DNA of 64,000 nt from Pedobacter sp. Leaf250 (GCF_920984735.1 NZ_CAKLBU010000010.1:62001-126000); one strand, 5' to 3'. Positions 1 through 9,332 are shown, counted from the stretch's first letter. Translations and numbers: made by a program. The notes: generated from the letters alone by a model not told the origin.

Positions 1-1002
1 GTTAACCAGAAAAATTTTACCTTCGAAACTGGTAATAACACCATTTTATTTACTTTTAGTGCAGTTGATTTTACTACGAGCGATATAACCTATCGTTATC
101 GGTTAAGCGAAAATTCGGCTTGGGTAGAAACCAGAACAAGGCGACTGGATTTCTCTTCTCTTCAATCGGGAGATTATAATTTCGAAGTTTCTGCAAAAAG
201 CCAAAACGGAAATTGGGGTCCATCAGCAAAAATCGCATTCACTATTACTAAACATTTTTGGCAAAGCTTATGGTTTTTATCTATCCTAATTCTCCTGGTG
301 GCTTATATTTTTTACAAGGGCGCAGTTTATATAACCAGGAAACAGAAAGACAAGGAGCAAGAACAATTATTGCTAAAAAACAAAGTGCTGATGTTGGAGC
401 AACAGGCTTTGCAGGCTATGATGAATCCACATTTTGTTTTCAATGTAATGAATTCAATTCAGCACTACATTAACACACAAAATACGGCTTCGGCAAATAG
501 GGTGTTAACAGGCTTTGCCCGATTGATAAGAAAGAATTTAGAAATTTGCACCAAAAGTTATATCACACTTGATGAAGAGCTTGAATATTTAAATCTCTAT
601 TTAAAATTGGAAAAAAATCGATTTGGAGAGAAGCTAAAATATAGTTTTTCTATTGATGAAGAGATAGATAAAGAAGAAACTTTAATCCCATCAATGTTAT
701 TGCAACCTTATGTAGAAAATGCTATATGGCATGGCATTATGCCGAAAGAAACAGGAGGAGAAATTCAGATTAATATTAAAATACATCATACTGATTATTT
801 AAATATCGACATTATTGATGATGGTATTGGGATTAATAATTCGTTACGTGATAAAAAGGAAACACACACAAGTAAAGGAATGCAGATGACCAAAGAGCGT
901 TTGAATCTTTTAAGCCAGATTGGAGCAAAACCTATACACTTAAATGTAAAACAATTGGCTACCAATGGTACAATTGTATCTATATCAATTCCCTTAAAAT
1001 AA
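1..1002 (+). CDS. Sensor histidine kinase, LytS/YYY type, 3' part
   Basis: Open from the first base, so the 5' end lies outside; 333 residues are visible. The first 80 or so codons look like a Y_Y_Y beta-sandwich, the domain that closes the periplasmic propeller of hybrid-type Bacteroidota sensors. A membrane segment follows (about bases 262-315), then a His_kinase (LytS-type) domain with the phosphoacceptor His in NPHFVFN (codon 430-432) and an ATPase domain with YVENAIWHG and DDGIG motifs. The expected output partner is a LytTR regulator, but none follows here. The ATG at 298 lies inside the membrane segment and is not the true start. The assignment is firm for the kinase part; the ligand is unknown. 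Confidence 0.9.
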   Translation, partial: VNQKNFTFETGNNTILFTFSAVDFTTSDITYRYRLSENSAWVETRTRRLDFSSLQSGDYNFEVSAKSQNGNWGPSAKIAFTITKHFWQSLWFLSILILLVAYIFYKGAVYITRKQKDKEQEQLLLKNKVLMLEQQALQAMMNPHFVFNVMNSIQHYINTQNTASANRVLTGFARLIRKNLEICTKSYITLDEELEYLNLYLKLEKNRFGEKLKYSFSIDEEIDKEETLIPSMLLQPYVENAIWHGIMPKETGGEIQINIKIHHTDYLNIDIIDDGIGINNSLRDKKETHTSKGMQMTKERLNLLSQIGAKPIHLNVKQLATNGTIVSISIPLK

Positions 1003-1189
1003 CAAATTTACCGTTTACTCAATTATTAATACCACTCACTAAATAGAAGTTACACTGCACCATGTTTAGCCTTAAACTTGTGTTAGAAATAAACGATAGT
1101 GTTTATCAAAACGTTCTTATAGAATTGATATAGATATTTAATAACCTAACCTAAAACTATATCTTAATTCAGGTTTCATTTGTGTGTTG

Positions 1190-1228
1190 AAAGCGGTCTT
1201 GTTTTTTAAAAGCGAGACCGCTTTTTTT
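1190..1228 (+). terminator. Rho-independent terminator
   Basis: Perfect 10-bp stem, AAAGCGGTCT (1190-1199) with AGACCGCTTT (1215-1224), followed by a T run. It lies between the sensor kinase and scpB and separates the two transcription units. Confidence 0.85.
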
Positions 1229-1242
1229 ATGGCCAAAAATTA

Positions 1243-1250
1243 TATTTTTG
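1243..1250 (+). promoter_or_regulatory. -7 element TATTTTTG of scpB
   Basis: Matches the Bacteroidota TAnnTTTG consensus and ends only 3 bases before the ATG at 1254, so transcription would begin at or next to the start codon. No clear -33 TTG is seen at the usual distance. Confidence 0.5.
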
Positions 1251-1253
1251 TGT

Positions 1254-1820
1254 ATGCCCCAAATTAATATCACCAGGCACATAGAAGCCCTTATATTTTC
1301 TTCAGTTCAAAGCATTACCGTACAAGAAATCTTATTGGCATTAAATGCAGTTTTTGAAACAGAACATATTGAGCAACAAGTTTTCGAAAGCTTGGATCAT
1401 ATTCAAGAAAAATATAACCATGAAGATTTTGCAATTGAATTGGTAAATCTGAACAAGGGTTATCAGTTTTTAACCAAAAAAGATTACCACGAAACGGTAA
1501 ATCAGCTGCAATTACATCGCTCAAAGAAAAAACTTAGTCAGGCAGCGATGGAAACACTGGCCATAATTGCTTATCGCCAACCCATTACCAAGTTAGAAAT
1601 CGAACAAATTAGAGGTGTAAATTCTGATTATTCAGTACAGCGATTGCTGGAAAAAGAATTGATCAGCATTGATGGCAAGGCTGAAACTCCTGGTCGCCCG
1701 ATACTGTACAGCACCAGCGGTATTTTTATGGATTATTTTGGTTTAAATCACATCAATCAACTTCCACAATTAAAAGATATCGCCAAAGAAGAAAATACCG
1801 TTGGAGAAAATGTTGATTAG
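1254..1820 (+). CDS. scpB: Segregation and condensation protein ScpB
   Basis: A 188-aa protein with the ScpB pattern: an N-terminal winged helix (HIEALIFSS start) and a second winged helix containing ETLAIIAYRQP and the conserved EIEQIRGVNSD. ScpB binds the kleisin ScpA and the Smc ATPase to form the condensin that organises and segregates the chromosome. The usual partner scpA is not next to it. I chose the ATG at 1254 over the upstream TTG at 1248 because the TTG sits inside the -7 element TATTTTTG. That leaves no room for a leader or ribosome binding site. A short acidic tail follows the domain. Confidence 0.93.
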   Translation: MPQINITRHIEALIFSSVQSITVQEILLALNAVFETEHIEQQVFESLDHIQEKYNHEDFAIELVNLNKGYQFLTKKDYHETVNQLQLHRSKKKLSQAAMETLAIIAYRQPITKLEIEQIRGVNSDYSVQRLLEKELISIDGKAETPGRPILYSTSGIFMDYFGLNHINQLPQLKDIAKEENTVGENVD

Positions 1821-1896
1821 AATAATTTAATTTATTTGTTTTCAGGTTGTTATTAGAAAAAGTTTTTTTGTATTTTTAAAGTATAAAAGCAATTTT

Positions 1897-1904
1897 TATT
1901 TTTG
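1897..1904 (+). promoter_or_regulatory. -7 element TATTTTTG of the acidic protein
   Basis: Exact TAnnTTTG match whose G is 5 bases before the ATG at 1909; the transcript is predicted to start almost at the start codon. A TTTG at 1867-1870 is too far upstream (26 bp) for a standard -33 box. Confidence 0.5.
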
Positions 1905-1908
1905 TGAT

Positions 1909-2100
1909 ATGAAAGCGCCAAAGAAACTCCCTACTAAGCCGACTACCAAAAAACAGGTAGATGAAGATGATGATCTTGAAGATGACGATATTCAAACTAC
2001 GAAAAAGAAATCTCAAGATGAAGACGAAGATGATTTTGATATGCCATTAGATGATCTTGATAATTTCGACAACTTCGATGACGATGATGACGATTACTAA
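1909..2100 (+). CDS. Small highly acidic protein, function unknown
   Basis: 63 residues: a lysine/proline-rich head (about residues 1-16), then a tail dominated by Asp and Glu (26 acidic residues in all, 22 of them Asp), ending in a run of six Asp and a Tyr. No membrane segment or cysteine. The composition suggests an intrinsically disordered protein that binds basic partners such as ribosomal or DNA-binding proteins; that is inference. It has its own promoter and terminator, which argues that it is a real, separately expressed gene. I do not recognise a named family. Confidence 0.75.
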   Translation: MKAPKKLPTKPTTKKQVDEDDDLEDDDIQTTKKKSQDEDEDDFDMPLDDLDNFDNFDDDDDDY

Positions 2101-2126
2101 TCATTAAAAAACTATATATTTGAAGG

Positions 2127-2156
2127 AGCATCCTGCCATTTGGCTGGATGCTTTTT
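2127..2156 (+). terminator. Rho-independent terminator
   Basis: Stem AGCATCCTGCC (2127-2137) with GGCTGGATGCT (2142-2152), one T-T mismatch, four-base loop, then T5. It ends the transcript of the acidic protein just before the next gene at 2174. Confidence 0.8.
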
Positions 2157-2173
2157 AATTTTAAAATCTGCCC

Positions 2174-3292
2174 ATGCAAATTATATCAGTAAGCAATTCA
2201 TCTCTTAAAAAAGATTTCTTAACCGTTCCAAAAATCCTTTATAAAAACGATAAAAACTTTATTTGTCCTTTAGATAGTGAAGTAGAGAATGTCTTTAATC
2301 CTGAAAAAAACAACTTCTTTAATCACGGCAAATGTACTCGTTGGATTTTGAAAGATGATGGAGGAAATTTAATCGGACGTGTGGCGGCATTTATTAACGA
2401 AAAAAAAGCCCACAATTATGAGGATCCTACTGGTGGAATGGGCTTTTTTGAATGTATTGACGATGAGAAAGCAGCTTTCTTATTATTTGATACTGCAAAA
2501 ACCTGGTTAATTGAAAACGGCATGAAAGCCATGGATGGACCTATAAACTTTGGAGAAAATGATTCGTTTTGGGGTTTATTAGTAGAAGGTTTTACACCTC
2601 CATCTTTTGGAATGAACTATAATTTTCCATATTATCAAAAGTTCTTTGATGCTTATGGCTTCGCAACTGAATACGAGCAGCTAACCAACCACATCAATTT
2701 AACCATTCCATTTCCAGAACGTTTTACCAAAATAGCCAATTGGGTAAGAAATAAACCTGGCTATACTTTTGAATATTTTAGCAAGACAAATTCTGAGAAA
2801 TACATTAACGATTTAATGGAAATTTACAACGATGGTTGGCAGGATTTTGAAAATTTCGTTCCCATAAAGAAAGAAACTTTGGAAGAAAGCTTTAAAAGTA
2901 TGGAACCCATAATGGATGAGCATTTAATTCAATTTGCCTATTTTAATGGAGAGCCAGCGTCTTTCGTGGTACTGATTCCAGATGCGAACCAAATGATTAA
3001 AGGCTTTGATGGCAAATTAGGCTTACTAGAGAAACTGAAATTTGCTTATCGCCGTTGGGTTGGAGTTACGCGTATGCGGGCAATTGTGATGGGAACAAAA
3101 CCTAAATTCCAGAAGCACGGATTAGAATCAGTTCTCTTCATCAGGTTAGGAGAATATGTATTACCAAAAAATCAGTACAAAGAATTGGAATTAAGCTGGG
3201 TTGGCGATTTTAACGAGCAAATGATTGCTATACACAAAGCTACCGGCGCCACTTTTGGCAAAAAGCACTTAACTATGCGGAAGGTTTTTTAA
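2174..3292 (+). CDS. GNAT-fold acyltransferase-like protein
   Basis: 372 residues, soluble. It looks like the YghO-type or Bacteroidota group of large N-acetyltransferase-like proteins: an N-terminal half with LIGRVAAFINEK and GGMGFFECIDD, which resemble the strand and acetyl-CoA-binding parts of a GNAT domain, and a second alpha/beta half ending in LSWVGDFNEQMIAIHKATGA, which resembles the C-terminal GNAT motif. The substrate is unknown. It begins 17 bases after the terminator of the preceding gene and converges on the XRE gene at 3404-3724. Family placement is moderate; no catalytic residue can be named with confidence. Confidence 0.6.
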   Translation: MQIISVSNSSLKKDFLTVPKILYKNDKNFICPLDSEVENVFNPEKNNFFNHGKCTRWILKDDGGNLIGRVAAFINEKKAHNYEDPTGGMGFFECIDDEKAAFLLFDTAKTWLIENGMKAMDGPINFGENDSFWGLLVEGFTPPSFGMNYNFPYYQKFFDAYGFATEYEQLTNHINLTIPFPERFTKIANWVRNKPGYTFEYFSKTNSEKYINDLMEIYNDGWQDFENFVPIKKETLEESFKSMEPIMDEHLIQFAYFNGEPASFVVLIPDANQMIKGFDGKLGLLEKLKFAYRRWVGVTRMRAIVMGTKPKFQKHGLESVLFIRLGEYVLPKNQYKELELSWVGDFNEQMIAIHKATGATFGKKHLTMRKVF

Positions 3293-3296
3293 TAGG

Positions 3297-3402
3297 AATA
3301 ATGAGCAAGGAATAAAGATTCAAAATCTAAAGAGTTAAATCCGTTATTCTTTTATTATTTATCTTTGCTCTTTTATCCTTGTTCTTTCTCCTTGCACCTG
3401 CT
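3297..3402. repeat. Imperfect intergenic palindrome of AGCAAGGA-like words
   Basis: Between two convergent genes, the left part carries GAGCAAGGAATAAAGA and the right part carries, on the opposite strand, CAAGGAGAAAGAACAAGG and AAAAGAGCAAAGA. The two arms are made of the same degenerate words and could fold into a long loose hairpin. It may act as a bidirectional terminator; that is inference. Confidence 0.4.
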
Positions 3403-3403
3403 G

Positions 3404-3724
3404 CTACACCCCCAATTTATCATAGAGCTCAATAACCTTTTTGCGAAGTTTATTGAGCTCTTCATCTTTTTCCAGGAGCTGTTGTTTCAAGTCTGATACA
3501 TCTTCCAAAGATTCAGTTCCTGCAGCCATACCTGTAATTAATTCTGCCGCTGAAATTTTAAATAATTTAGATATTTGGAGTAATCTGGAGAGGTTTAAAT
3601 CCGTTTGGCCAGTTTCTATTTTACAAAATGCCGGAGTGGAAATGTTAAGAAGTTTTGCTACATCAGCCTGACTTAAACCTGATTCTACCCTACACTTCTT
3701 GATATGATCACCGATGCTCTTCAT
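3404..3724 (-). CDS. XRE-family transcriptional regulator
   Basis: 106 residues. An HTH_3 domain occupies residues 5-62 (ESGLSQADVAKLLNIS is the helix-turn-helix, followed by FCKIETGQTDLN). A leucine-zipper-like coiled coil follows (residues about 75-104, LKQQLLEKDEELNKLRKKV), probably for dimerisation. The ATG overlaps the mpl stop codon by one base (TAATG), so its translation is probably coupled to mpl. The target genes are unknown; the linkage suggests a link to cell-wall recycling but does not prove it. Confidence 0.85.
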   Translation of the reverse strand: MKSIGDHIKKCRVESGLSQADVAKLLNISTPAFCKIETGQTDLNLSRLLQISKLFKISAAELITGMAAGTESLEDVSDLKQQLLEKDEELNKLRKKVIELYDKLGV

Positions 3725-5076
3725 TATTTTGTTAACGAAGCTGCTAACTCAGGCAAATCAAAACCTGCATAATTGCCCGAACTCATCATTAAAAGATTGG
3801 CATCCTTATAATTTAAACTTAACAAATAAGCTTTCAATTTGGACGCCTCATTAAAAAATTTAAGATTTGGGTTAGCAAAAGCTTGCTGAACATCGTTTTC
3901 TGAAAAAGGTTCCATTCGTTTTTGCTCAAAGGATTTCAGATCAATAAATACGATAGCCTCATCAGCTTTATCCATTGCTCCTGCATATTCCTTTAAAAAA
4001 TCCTTATTTAAACTGCTAAAAGTATGTAGTTCGATACAGGCCACTAACTTACGATTGGAAAATTGTGATTTAACGGCATCAATAGTTGCTTTAAGTTTTG
4101 ATGGAGAATGTGCAAAGTCTTTGTAAACATTTGTCGATTCATCTGCCGAAATAACTTCCAAACGCTTTGCAGCGCCAGTAAATGATGCAATTGCTTCATT
4201 AAAATCATTTGCACTAATATTCAATTTCTGGCAGACTAATTTTGCAGCATTTAAATTCATCAGATTATGGTCGCCAAATATTTTTAACGCCGTCTTATTT
4301 GGCAATAAATAAGTGATTCCATTTACGATTTCATGGTTTGGAATTCCATAACCGATTTTATTGATTTTAGCTGTCGACTTTATTGCAATCTCATTTAAAT
4401 CATGATCAGCCTCACAATATATTAGAGTACCATTTTCTTCAATCGTATTGATAAACTTATCAAATTGCGAAGTATAATCGGCATAAGTTGGAAACACATT
4501 GATGTGATCCCATGCAATACCGCTAATCACAGCAACGTTGGCTTTGTAAAGATGAAACTTTGGTCTCCTATCAATTGGAGAAGATAAATATTCATCTCCT
4601 TCAATAATCATAACAGGTGCCTCTTCAGTAACTTTAACCATAGTTTCGAAACCGGCCAGCTGTGCACCAACTAAATAATCAAAATCGCGATTATAATAAT
4701 TCAGCACATGCAAAATCATGCTGGTTATGGTTGTTTTACCATGACTCCCGCCAATTACTACCCTCAATTTATTTTTACTTTGTTCGTAAATATATTCAGG
4801 ATATGAATAAATTTTAACACCCAGTTCCTGCGCTTTTAGTAATTCAGGATTATCAATTCTGGCATGCATTCCTAAAATTACAGCATCAAGATGGGTAGAA
4901 ATACGATTCTCATTCCAACCCATTTCAGCAGGCAATAAACCATATTTATCCAAGCGGGATTTAGCTGGCTCGAAAATCACATCATCCGAACCAGAAATTT
5001 GATAACCTTTTTTATGTAGTGCAATGGCTAAATTGTGCATCGCACTTCCACCAATTGCAATAAAATGTATACGCAT
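3724..5076 (-). CDS. mpl: UDP-MurNAc:tripeptide ligase Mpl
   Basis: 450 residues, the usual length. It is a Mur-ligase with the N-terminal UDP-binding loop (HFIAIGGSAMHNLA), the ATP P-loop GGSHGKTT at residues 109-116, and the central and C-terminal ligase domains (GDHNLMNLNAA, then KDFAHSPSKLKA). Mpl joins the recycled L-Ala-gamma-D-Glu-meso-DAP tripeptide to UDP-MurNAc in the cytoplasm, so murein fragments bypass de novo synthesis. The N-terminal start and the P-loop context fit Mpl better than MurC. It is the first gene of a two-gene unit with the XRE regulator. Confidence 0.92.
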   Translation of the reverse strand: MRIHFIAIGGSAMHNLAIALHKKGYQISGSDDVIFEPAKSRLDKYGLLPAEMGWNENRISTHLDAVILGMHARIDNPELLKAQELGVKIYSYPEYIYEQSKNKLRVVIGGSHGKTTITSMILHVLNYYNRDFDYLVGAQLAGFETMVKVTEEAPVMIIEGDEYLSSPIDRRPKFHLYKANVAVISGIAWDHINVFPTYADYTSQFDKFINTIEENGTLIYCEADHDLNEIAIKSTAKINKIGYGIPNHEIVNGITYLLPNKTALKIFGDHNLMNLNAAKLVCQKLNISANDFNEAIASFTGAAKRLEVISADESTNVYKDFAHSPSKLKATIDAVKSQFSNRKLVACIELHTFSSLNKDFLKEYAGAMDKADEAIVFIDLKSFEQKRMEPFSENDVQQAFANPNLKFFNEASKLKAYLLSLNYKDANLLMMSSGNYAGFDLPELAASLTK

Positions 5077-5084
5077 ATGAATTA

Positions 5085-5165
5085 ATTATTGGATGAATAA
5101 ATAATTGAATGATAGAATGGGAATGCATCGAAAACTCAGCTTCCAACATTCAATCATTCAAAATT
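5085..5165. repeat. Imperfect intergenic palindrome of TTGAATGA-like words
   Basis: The left half (GGATGAATAAATAATTGAA and ATGATAGAATG) is matched on the opposite strand by the right half (GGATTGAATTTTGAATGA and TTGAATG). It lies between prmA and mpl, both on the minus strand. Confidence 0.4.
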
Positions 5166-5171
5166 CAATCC

Positions 5172-6011
5172 TTATTTTTTCTCAAACTGAGCCGCAACCC
5201 AATCGCCATTTTGCTTATGATCCAAATATTTAATTCCATATTTGGCACATTCAGCCGTAATCATTCCCAAATCGGGATCTAGATAAAATCCACTGAAAAA
5301 GATTTTTCCTTCTGCCTTTAAAACTTCAGCATAACGATGAATCTGATCAAGGAGGATATTTCTGTTGATATTAGCAAAAATCACATCGTATTGTTCGCTT
5401 GGAATAACCTCTTTACTCCCGCAAATTGCTTGTAGATTATCTACATTGTTCAAAGCTGCATTTTCGATAGTACTTTCGTAGCAAATATCATCATAATCAA
5501 TAGCAACCAAGCTTTTAGCGCCTAGCTTAGCAGCTAAAATTGCCAGAATAGCCGTTCCGCAGCCCATATCCAATACTTCCTTATCCTTTAAATCGGCAGC
5601 TAAAATATACTGCATCATCATGGTTGTAGTTTGATGATGCCCTGTACCGAACGACATTTTCGGATCAATCACAATTTCATACGGGTACGACGGTTGTGGC
5701 TCGTGAAAAGTAGCTCGCACATAGCACACATCATCAATAACCAGCGGACTGAAATTCTTTTCCCATTCTGCATTCCAATTTTCATCGCCAACATCTTCTA
5801 AAAGATAATCAGAAGCGAAATCGTCAGCATAACGGTAAAGCAAACCTTGTAATTCCTGTTCGCTAAAATTATCTTTCATGATAAATGCAGTGAAACCGTT
5901 TTCACTGTCTTCGAAAGTATCAAATCCCAGTTCAGCAAGATCACTAATAAGCAAATCTTGCTGAAATTCTTCGATATTTTCGAATTTAAATACTGCTTTT
6001 ATATATTGCAT
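5172..6011 (-). CDS. prmA: Ribosomal protein L11 methyltransferase
   Basis: 279 residues. The N-terminal PrmA substrate domain is followed by FGTGHHQTT (121-129) and the SAM-binding motif I VLDMGCGTA (146-154); ANINRNIL corresponds to the conserved N-[IL]-P-like active site motif of this group. It transfers methyl groups from SAM to lysines and the N-terminus of L11. Its first base overlaps the last base of tpiA, so the two are a coupled pair. The enzyme is usually dispensable in bacteria. Confidence 0.92.
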   Translation of the reverse strand: MQYIKAVFKFENIEEFQQDLLISDLAELGFDTFEDSENGFTAFIMKDNFSEQELQGLLYRYADDFASDYLLEDVGDENWNAEWEKNFSPLVIDDVCYVRATFHEPQPSYPYEIVIDPKMSFGTGHHQTTTMMMQYILAADLKDKEVLDMGCGTAILAILAAKLGAKSLVAIDYDDICYESTIENAALNNVDNLQAICGSKEVIPSEQYDVIFANINRNILLDQIHRYAEVLKAEGKIFFSGFYLDPDLGMITAECAKYGIKYLDHKQNGDWVAAQFEKK

Positions 6012-6772
6012 TAGCTATTTAATGCTTTAATAATATCTGTAAAATCACGAGATTTTAATGATGCGCCACCAATTAAGCCTCCGTCAATATCTTTTTGAGC
6101 AAACAGACTAGCTGCATTACCTGGATTACAACTTCCGCCATAAAGTATTGTAGTATCATCGGCAATATTAAATCCATAATTGGCTTCAATCTCACTACGA
6201 ATAAAAGCATGAATATCTTGTGCTTGCTCCGGTGAAGCCGTTAAACCTGTTCCAATGGCCCAAACTGGCTCATAAGCAATAACAATTTTAGAAAAATCAG
6301 TATCGCTTAAACTGAAAACACCTTCTACCAATTGTTTCTTTAATACTTCGAAATAACTTCCATTATTGCGCTCATCTAAAGTTTCGCCGATGCAAAAAAT
6401 TGGTGTTAAGCCATTAGCCAAAGCAATTTTAGTTTTTGCCGCTAAAAGTTCATTACTTTCAGCTTGATATTGTCTGCGTTCTGAATGGCCTAAGATTACA
6501 TATTCAACACCAACAGATTTTATCATTTTAGCAGAAATTTCGCCAGTATAGGCGCCACTTTCTTTATCATGGATATTTTGAGCGCCAATTTTCACATCGT
6601 TTCCTCCCAATTTCGCTAAACTGTTCAGATGAATAAACGGAGCACAGATAATAGCCAATTGATCGCCTTTGCGTTCATCTTTAACCATATTAACAATTTC
6701 GCTGAATAACGAAATGCCTTCGTTATAATCTAAATTCATTTTCCAGTTACCTGCAACTATTTGTTTTCTCAT
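6011..6772 (-). CDS. tpiA: Triosephosphate isomerase
   Basis: 253 residues, typical length. It has the N-terminal GNWKMN, the catalytic His in ILGHSERR, the catalytic Glu in [11 protein letters not shown] and the phosphate-binding GGSCNPGNA and GGLIGGASL loops. It interconverts dihydroxyacetone phosphate and glyceraldehyde 3-phosphate in glycolysis. The stop codon overlaps the prmA start by one base. The gene follows the GlmU-like gene (gap 43 bases) and may be co-transcribed with it. Confidence 0.96.
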   Translation of the reverse strand: MRKQIVAGNWKMNLDYNEGISLFSEIVNMVKDERKGDQLAIICAPFIHLNSLAKLGGNDVKIGAQNIHDKESGAYTGEISAKMIKSVGVEYVILGHSERRQYQAESNELLAAKTKIALANGLTPIFCIGETLDERNNGSYFEVLKKQLVEGVFSLSDTDFSKIVIAYEPVWAIGTGLTASPEQAQDIHAFIRSEIEANYGFNIADDTTILYGGSCNPGNAASLFAQKDIDGGLIGGASLKSRDFTDIIKALNS

Positions 6773-6815
6773 TGTATATATTGATTTAATGATCTTTGTA
6801 TAGACCGTGGTTATA

Positions 6816-7988
6816 TTAAAAATTTCTGTAAGTAGCCGTTAACTCATAGATTTTAGTTAAAATATTTTTATCTAAATCGTTAAATTTTAGATTTTTACGG
6901 GCTAAAACTTTTTCTGTTGTGTCGAACATTTTATGGAGCTTATAGCTTTCGAAACCATCGGCACCTCCCCAACTAAAATCAGGAATATGACTTGGCGGCA
7001 AACCACCACCAAAAACATTTGCACTAACGCCAACAGTAGTACCTGTATTGAACATGGTATTGATACCCGATTTAGAATGATCGGCCATGATTAGCCCACA
7101 AAACTGCAAATTTGTATTACGCATATTTTTGTTTTCATAATCATAAAGCTTTACCTCGGCATAATTGTTTTTCAAGTTAGAGTTATTGGTATCTGCTCCA
7201 ATATTACACCATTCGCCAAGCACCGAATTTCCTAAATACCCATCATGCCCTTTCGCCGAATTCCCCCAAATAACTGAATTGTTAATTTCACCACCCGCCC
7301 GACTATTAGGGCCAATGGTTGTACCTGAATAAATCTTAGCACCCATTTTAATAGATGAATTTTCACATAGTGCAAAAGAACCACGAATCAAACTTCCTTC
7401 CCAAATTTCGGCATTTTTACCTACATAAATTGGACCATAGCCACTATTTAAAACGCTACATTCGGCTTTTGCACCTTCCTCAAAAAAGACATCATCTCCT
7501 AATAATTGGTTTGTACTACTTATTTTAGCCGAAGTACGTCCTTTTGTTAGCAGTTCAAAATCCTTTCTAATTTCTGAAGGATTATTAGTGAAAATATTTT
7601 CAAGAAAATTGATCTTTACAAAATCAGTTCCGTAATTAATTGGCTTAAGTTGTTGCCTGGCCTGTTCATACGTTAAATTTTCATTAACTGCATAGGCAAT
7701 TATAATATCACCAGATAAGAGAACGTCTCCGGTTTTAAGAGCAGAAATGGCGCTGAGTAAATTATGATCAGGACATATGGATCCATTAACAAATAAGCTC
7801 GCATTTGATTTTGAAGCATATTTTATGGAAAGATAATCTTGAGTATTAAAACCGAAATCGGCATCGAAATATTTTGCCCATTTTTCTGCGATGGTTAAAA
7901 TACCAATACGCAAATCAGCAACAGGTCTTGTAAAAGTAAGCGGACGGAGAGACGCCCAACTCGCATCATCAAAAAAATTGATTGTCAT
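6816..7988 (-). CDS. Alternative GlmU-type sugar nucleotidyltransferase
   Basis: 390 residues with ATG at 7988. The N-terminus has [17 protein letters not shown], a pyrophosphorylase-like signature, and the second half carries left-handed beta-helix hexapeptide repeats (about residues 170-340). This is the layout of the Bacteroidota alternative GlmU family, predicted to make UDP-N-acetylglucosamine for peptidoglycan and glycans. The longer reading frame to 8027 starts with TTG inside the L31 terminator hairpin, so it was rejected. The family is well recognised by layout; the exact sugar is inferred. Confidence 0.8.
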   Translation of the reverse strand: MTINFFDDASWASLRPLTFTRPVADLRIGILTIAEKWAKYFDADFGFNTQDYLSIKYASKSNASLFVNGSICPDHNLLSAISALKTGDVLLSGDIIIAYAVNENLTYEQARQQLKPINYGTDFVKINFLENIFTNNPSEIRKDFELLTKGRTSAKISSTNQLLGDDVFFEEGAKAECSVLNSGYGPIYVGKNAEIWEGSLIRGSFALCENSSIKMGAKIYSGTTIGPNSRAGGEINNSVIWGNSAKGHDGYLGNSVLGEWCNIGADTNNSNLKNNYAEVKLYDYENKNMRNTNLQFCGLIMADHSKSGINTMFNTGTTVGVSANVFGGGLPPSHIPDFSWGGADGFESYKLHKMFDTTEKVLARKNLKFNDLDKNILTKIYELTATYRNF

Positions 7989-8000
7989 AAGCAACAAAAA

Positions 8001-8036
8001 TAAAAAAAGTCCCGATGCTTTTGGCAAAGGGACTTT
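8001..8036 (-). terminator. Rho-independent terminator after rpmE2
   Basis: Perfect 8-bp stem AAAGTCCC (8006-8013) with GGGACTTT (8029-8036). On the minus strand it is followed by a T run. It separates rpmE2 from the GlmU-like gene. Confidence 0.85.
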
Positions 8037-8060
8037 AAAAAATGCTTTTTACAGCTAAAA

Positions 8061-8309
8061 TTATTTCTTAGCGTAACGGTTTTTGAATTTATCGATACGT
8101 CCTGCAGTATCAACCAATTTCATTTTACCAGTATAAAAAGGGTGTGAAGTGTGAGAAATCTCTAATTTATATAGAGGATATTCGTTACCATCTTCCCATT
8201 TAATAGTTTCTTTAGTATCTACACAAGATTTTGTTAAGAAAGCATATTCGTTAGACATATCTTTGAAAACAACTGGTCTGTAGCTTGTAGGGTGCAAATC
8301 TTTTTTCAT
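8061..8309 (-). CDS. rpmE2: Type B 50S ribosomal protein L31
   Basis: 82 residues starting [15 protein letters not shown], with [10 protein letters not shown] in the second half and a basic tail. It lacks the CxxC zinc ligands of type A L31, so it is the zinc-free form, the usual L31 in this phylum. It has its own terminator. The 240 bases upstream (8310-8549) hold no supportable gene; a reading frame there overlaps the lipoprotein 3' end and is not convincing. Confidence 0.95.
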   Translation of the reverse strand: MKKDLHPTSYRPVVFKDMSNEYAFLTKSCVDTKETIKWEDGNEYPLYKLEISHTSHPFYTGKMKLVDTAGRIDKFKNRYAKK

Positions 8310-8549
8310 CGTATTTTTATTTTCTTTTAATTTTGATGAAGCTATCTCGCTAACGCTTCGATGGTTTCATCTGAATATTATATTAAGTTATTTGTGCGAA
8401 AACATCAAGAACATTCTTGCAATTTGCTGGCAACAACGCTTATGACATTTTCTATTATTCTTTTATACCTCTATTTTAGAGGATGCAAATATCCTAATTT
8501 TATTTTTGATTTACAAGGGAGTATTAAAATATTTTCTCAGGAATTAATT

Positions 8550-9239
8550 TTAAAAAGGTTTGGCACTGCCAAATATCTGAAATAATTCTTTACCCCTGGT
8601 AATGGCCAGAAAATCTTGCGCTGTAATTGCCGTCGAAAGCCCATCGCTTTCTACAATAACCCTGCCCTGCCCTTCTTTAATAAAAGTTGCATCACTGCCA
8701 TTTTTGTTTGAGATACAGATCAAGCCATATTTAAATCCCCGAATAGTTTTGTTTTCTAGCGTTCCCGAAAAAATTATTGCAAATTCTGCAACCTTACCTC
8801 CTTGAGTAGATTTAATTTTGCCATATACGGTAAAATTATTTCCAGTACCAGAAACTGCAGTTACCAAACTGGTATCTCTACTCGATACAAAATTTTTCCC
8901 TAACAACTTAATACTAAAATCGTCTTTTTGCTGCGACAAATTAACTCTTGCATCTGCAAACTTGTAACCTATAACGTAATCGCCTTTAATATTGGTTGAT
9001 TGAAGAATCAGCGGATTGATGGCATAATTTCCTTCAACATTTACGGGAGAAACTCCGGTATTTATGGTTAACCCTAATTTTTTCAATGAATCTAAATATT
9101 GATCTGGGATAACCTGTTGAATTTGTTTTTTCTGAATTTCAGCTTGATTAATTTCTTCCGTAAGTTCTTTGTTTTTCGAGCATGATGATAGTCCCAAGAC
9201 AACAATTGCAACAATAATGGTAAAATTTAAAGATTTCAT
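8550..9239 (-). CDS. Predicted lipoprotein, function unknown
   Basis: 229 residues. An N-terminal hydrophobic stretch ends in the lipobox LGLSSC (Cys at about 20), so it is a type II-signal lipoprotein. A short coiled-coil region (EEINQAEIQKKQIQQ) follows, then a beta-rich domain (INPLILQSTNIKGDY, SGTGNNFTVYGKIKS). It is probably anchored in the outer membrane. No known family is recognised. It stands alone, ending convergently with no gene on the other strand nearby. Confidence 0.7.
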   Translation of the reverse strand: MKSLNFTIIVAIVVLGLSSCSKNKELTEEINQAEIQKKQIQQVIPDQYLDSLKKLGLTINTGVSPVNVEGNYAINPLILQSTNIKGDYVIGYKFADARVNLSQQKDDFSIKLLGKNFVSSRDTSLVTAVSGTGNNFTVYGKIKSTQGGKVAEFAIIFSGTLENKTIRGFKYGLICISNKNGSDATFIKEGQGRVIVESDGLSTAITAQDFLAITRGKELFQIFGSAKPF

Positions 9240-9332
9240 GAGATTTGATTTTAGTTTGCGATAATTAATTTACACCACAAAACTCAATCAAATTAAAGGG
9301 ATTAGAAATACCACATTGAGTGATTTTTAAGA

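Noticed and set aside
8361..8585. Plus-strand 74-aa open frame between rpmE2 and the lipoprotein
   Set aside because: No recognisable domain, low-complexity hydrophobic content, and its 3' end overlaps the lipoprotein gene on the other strand.
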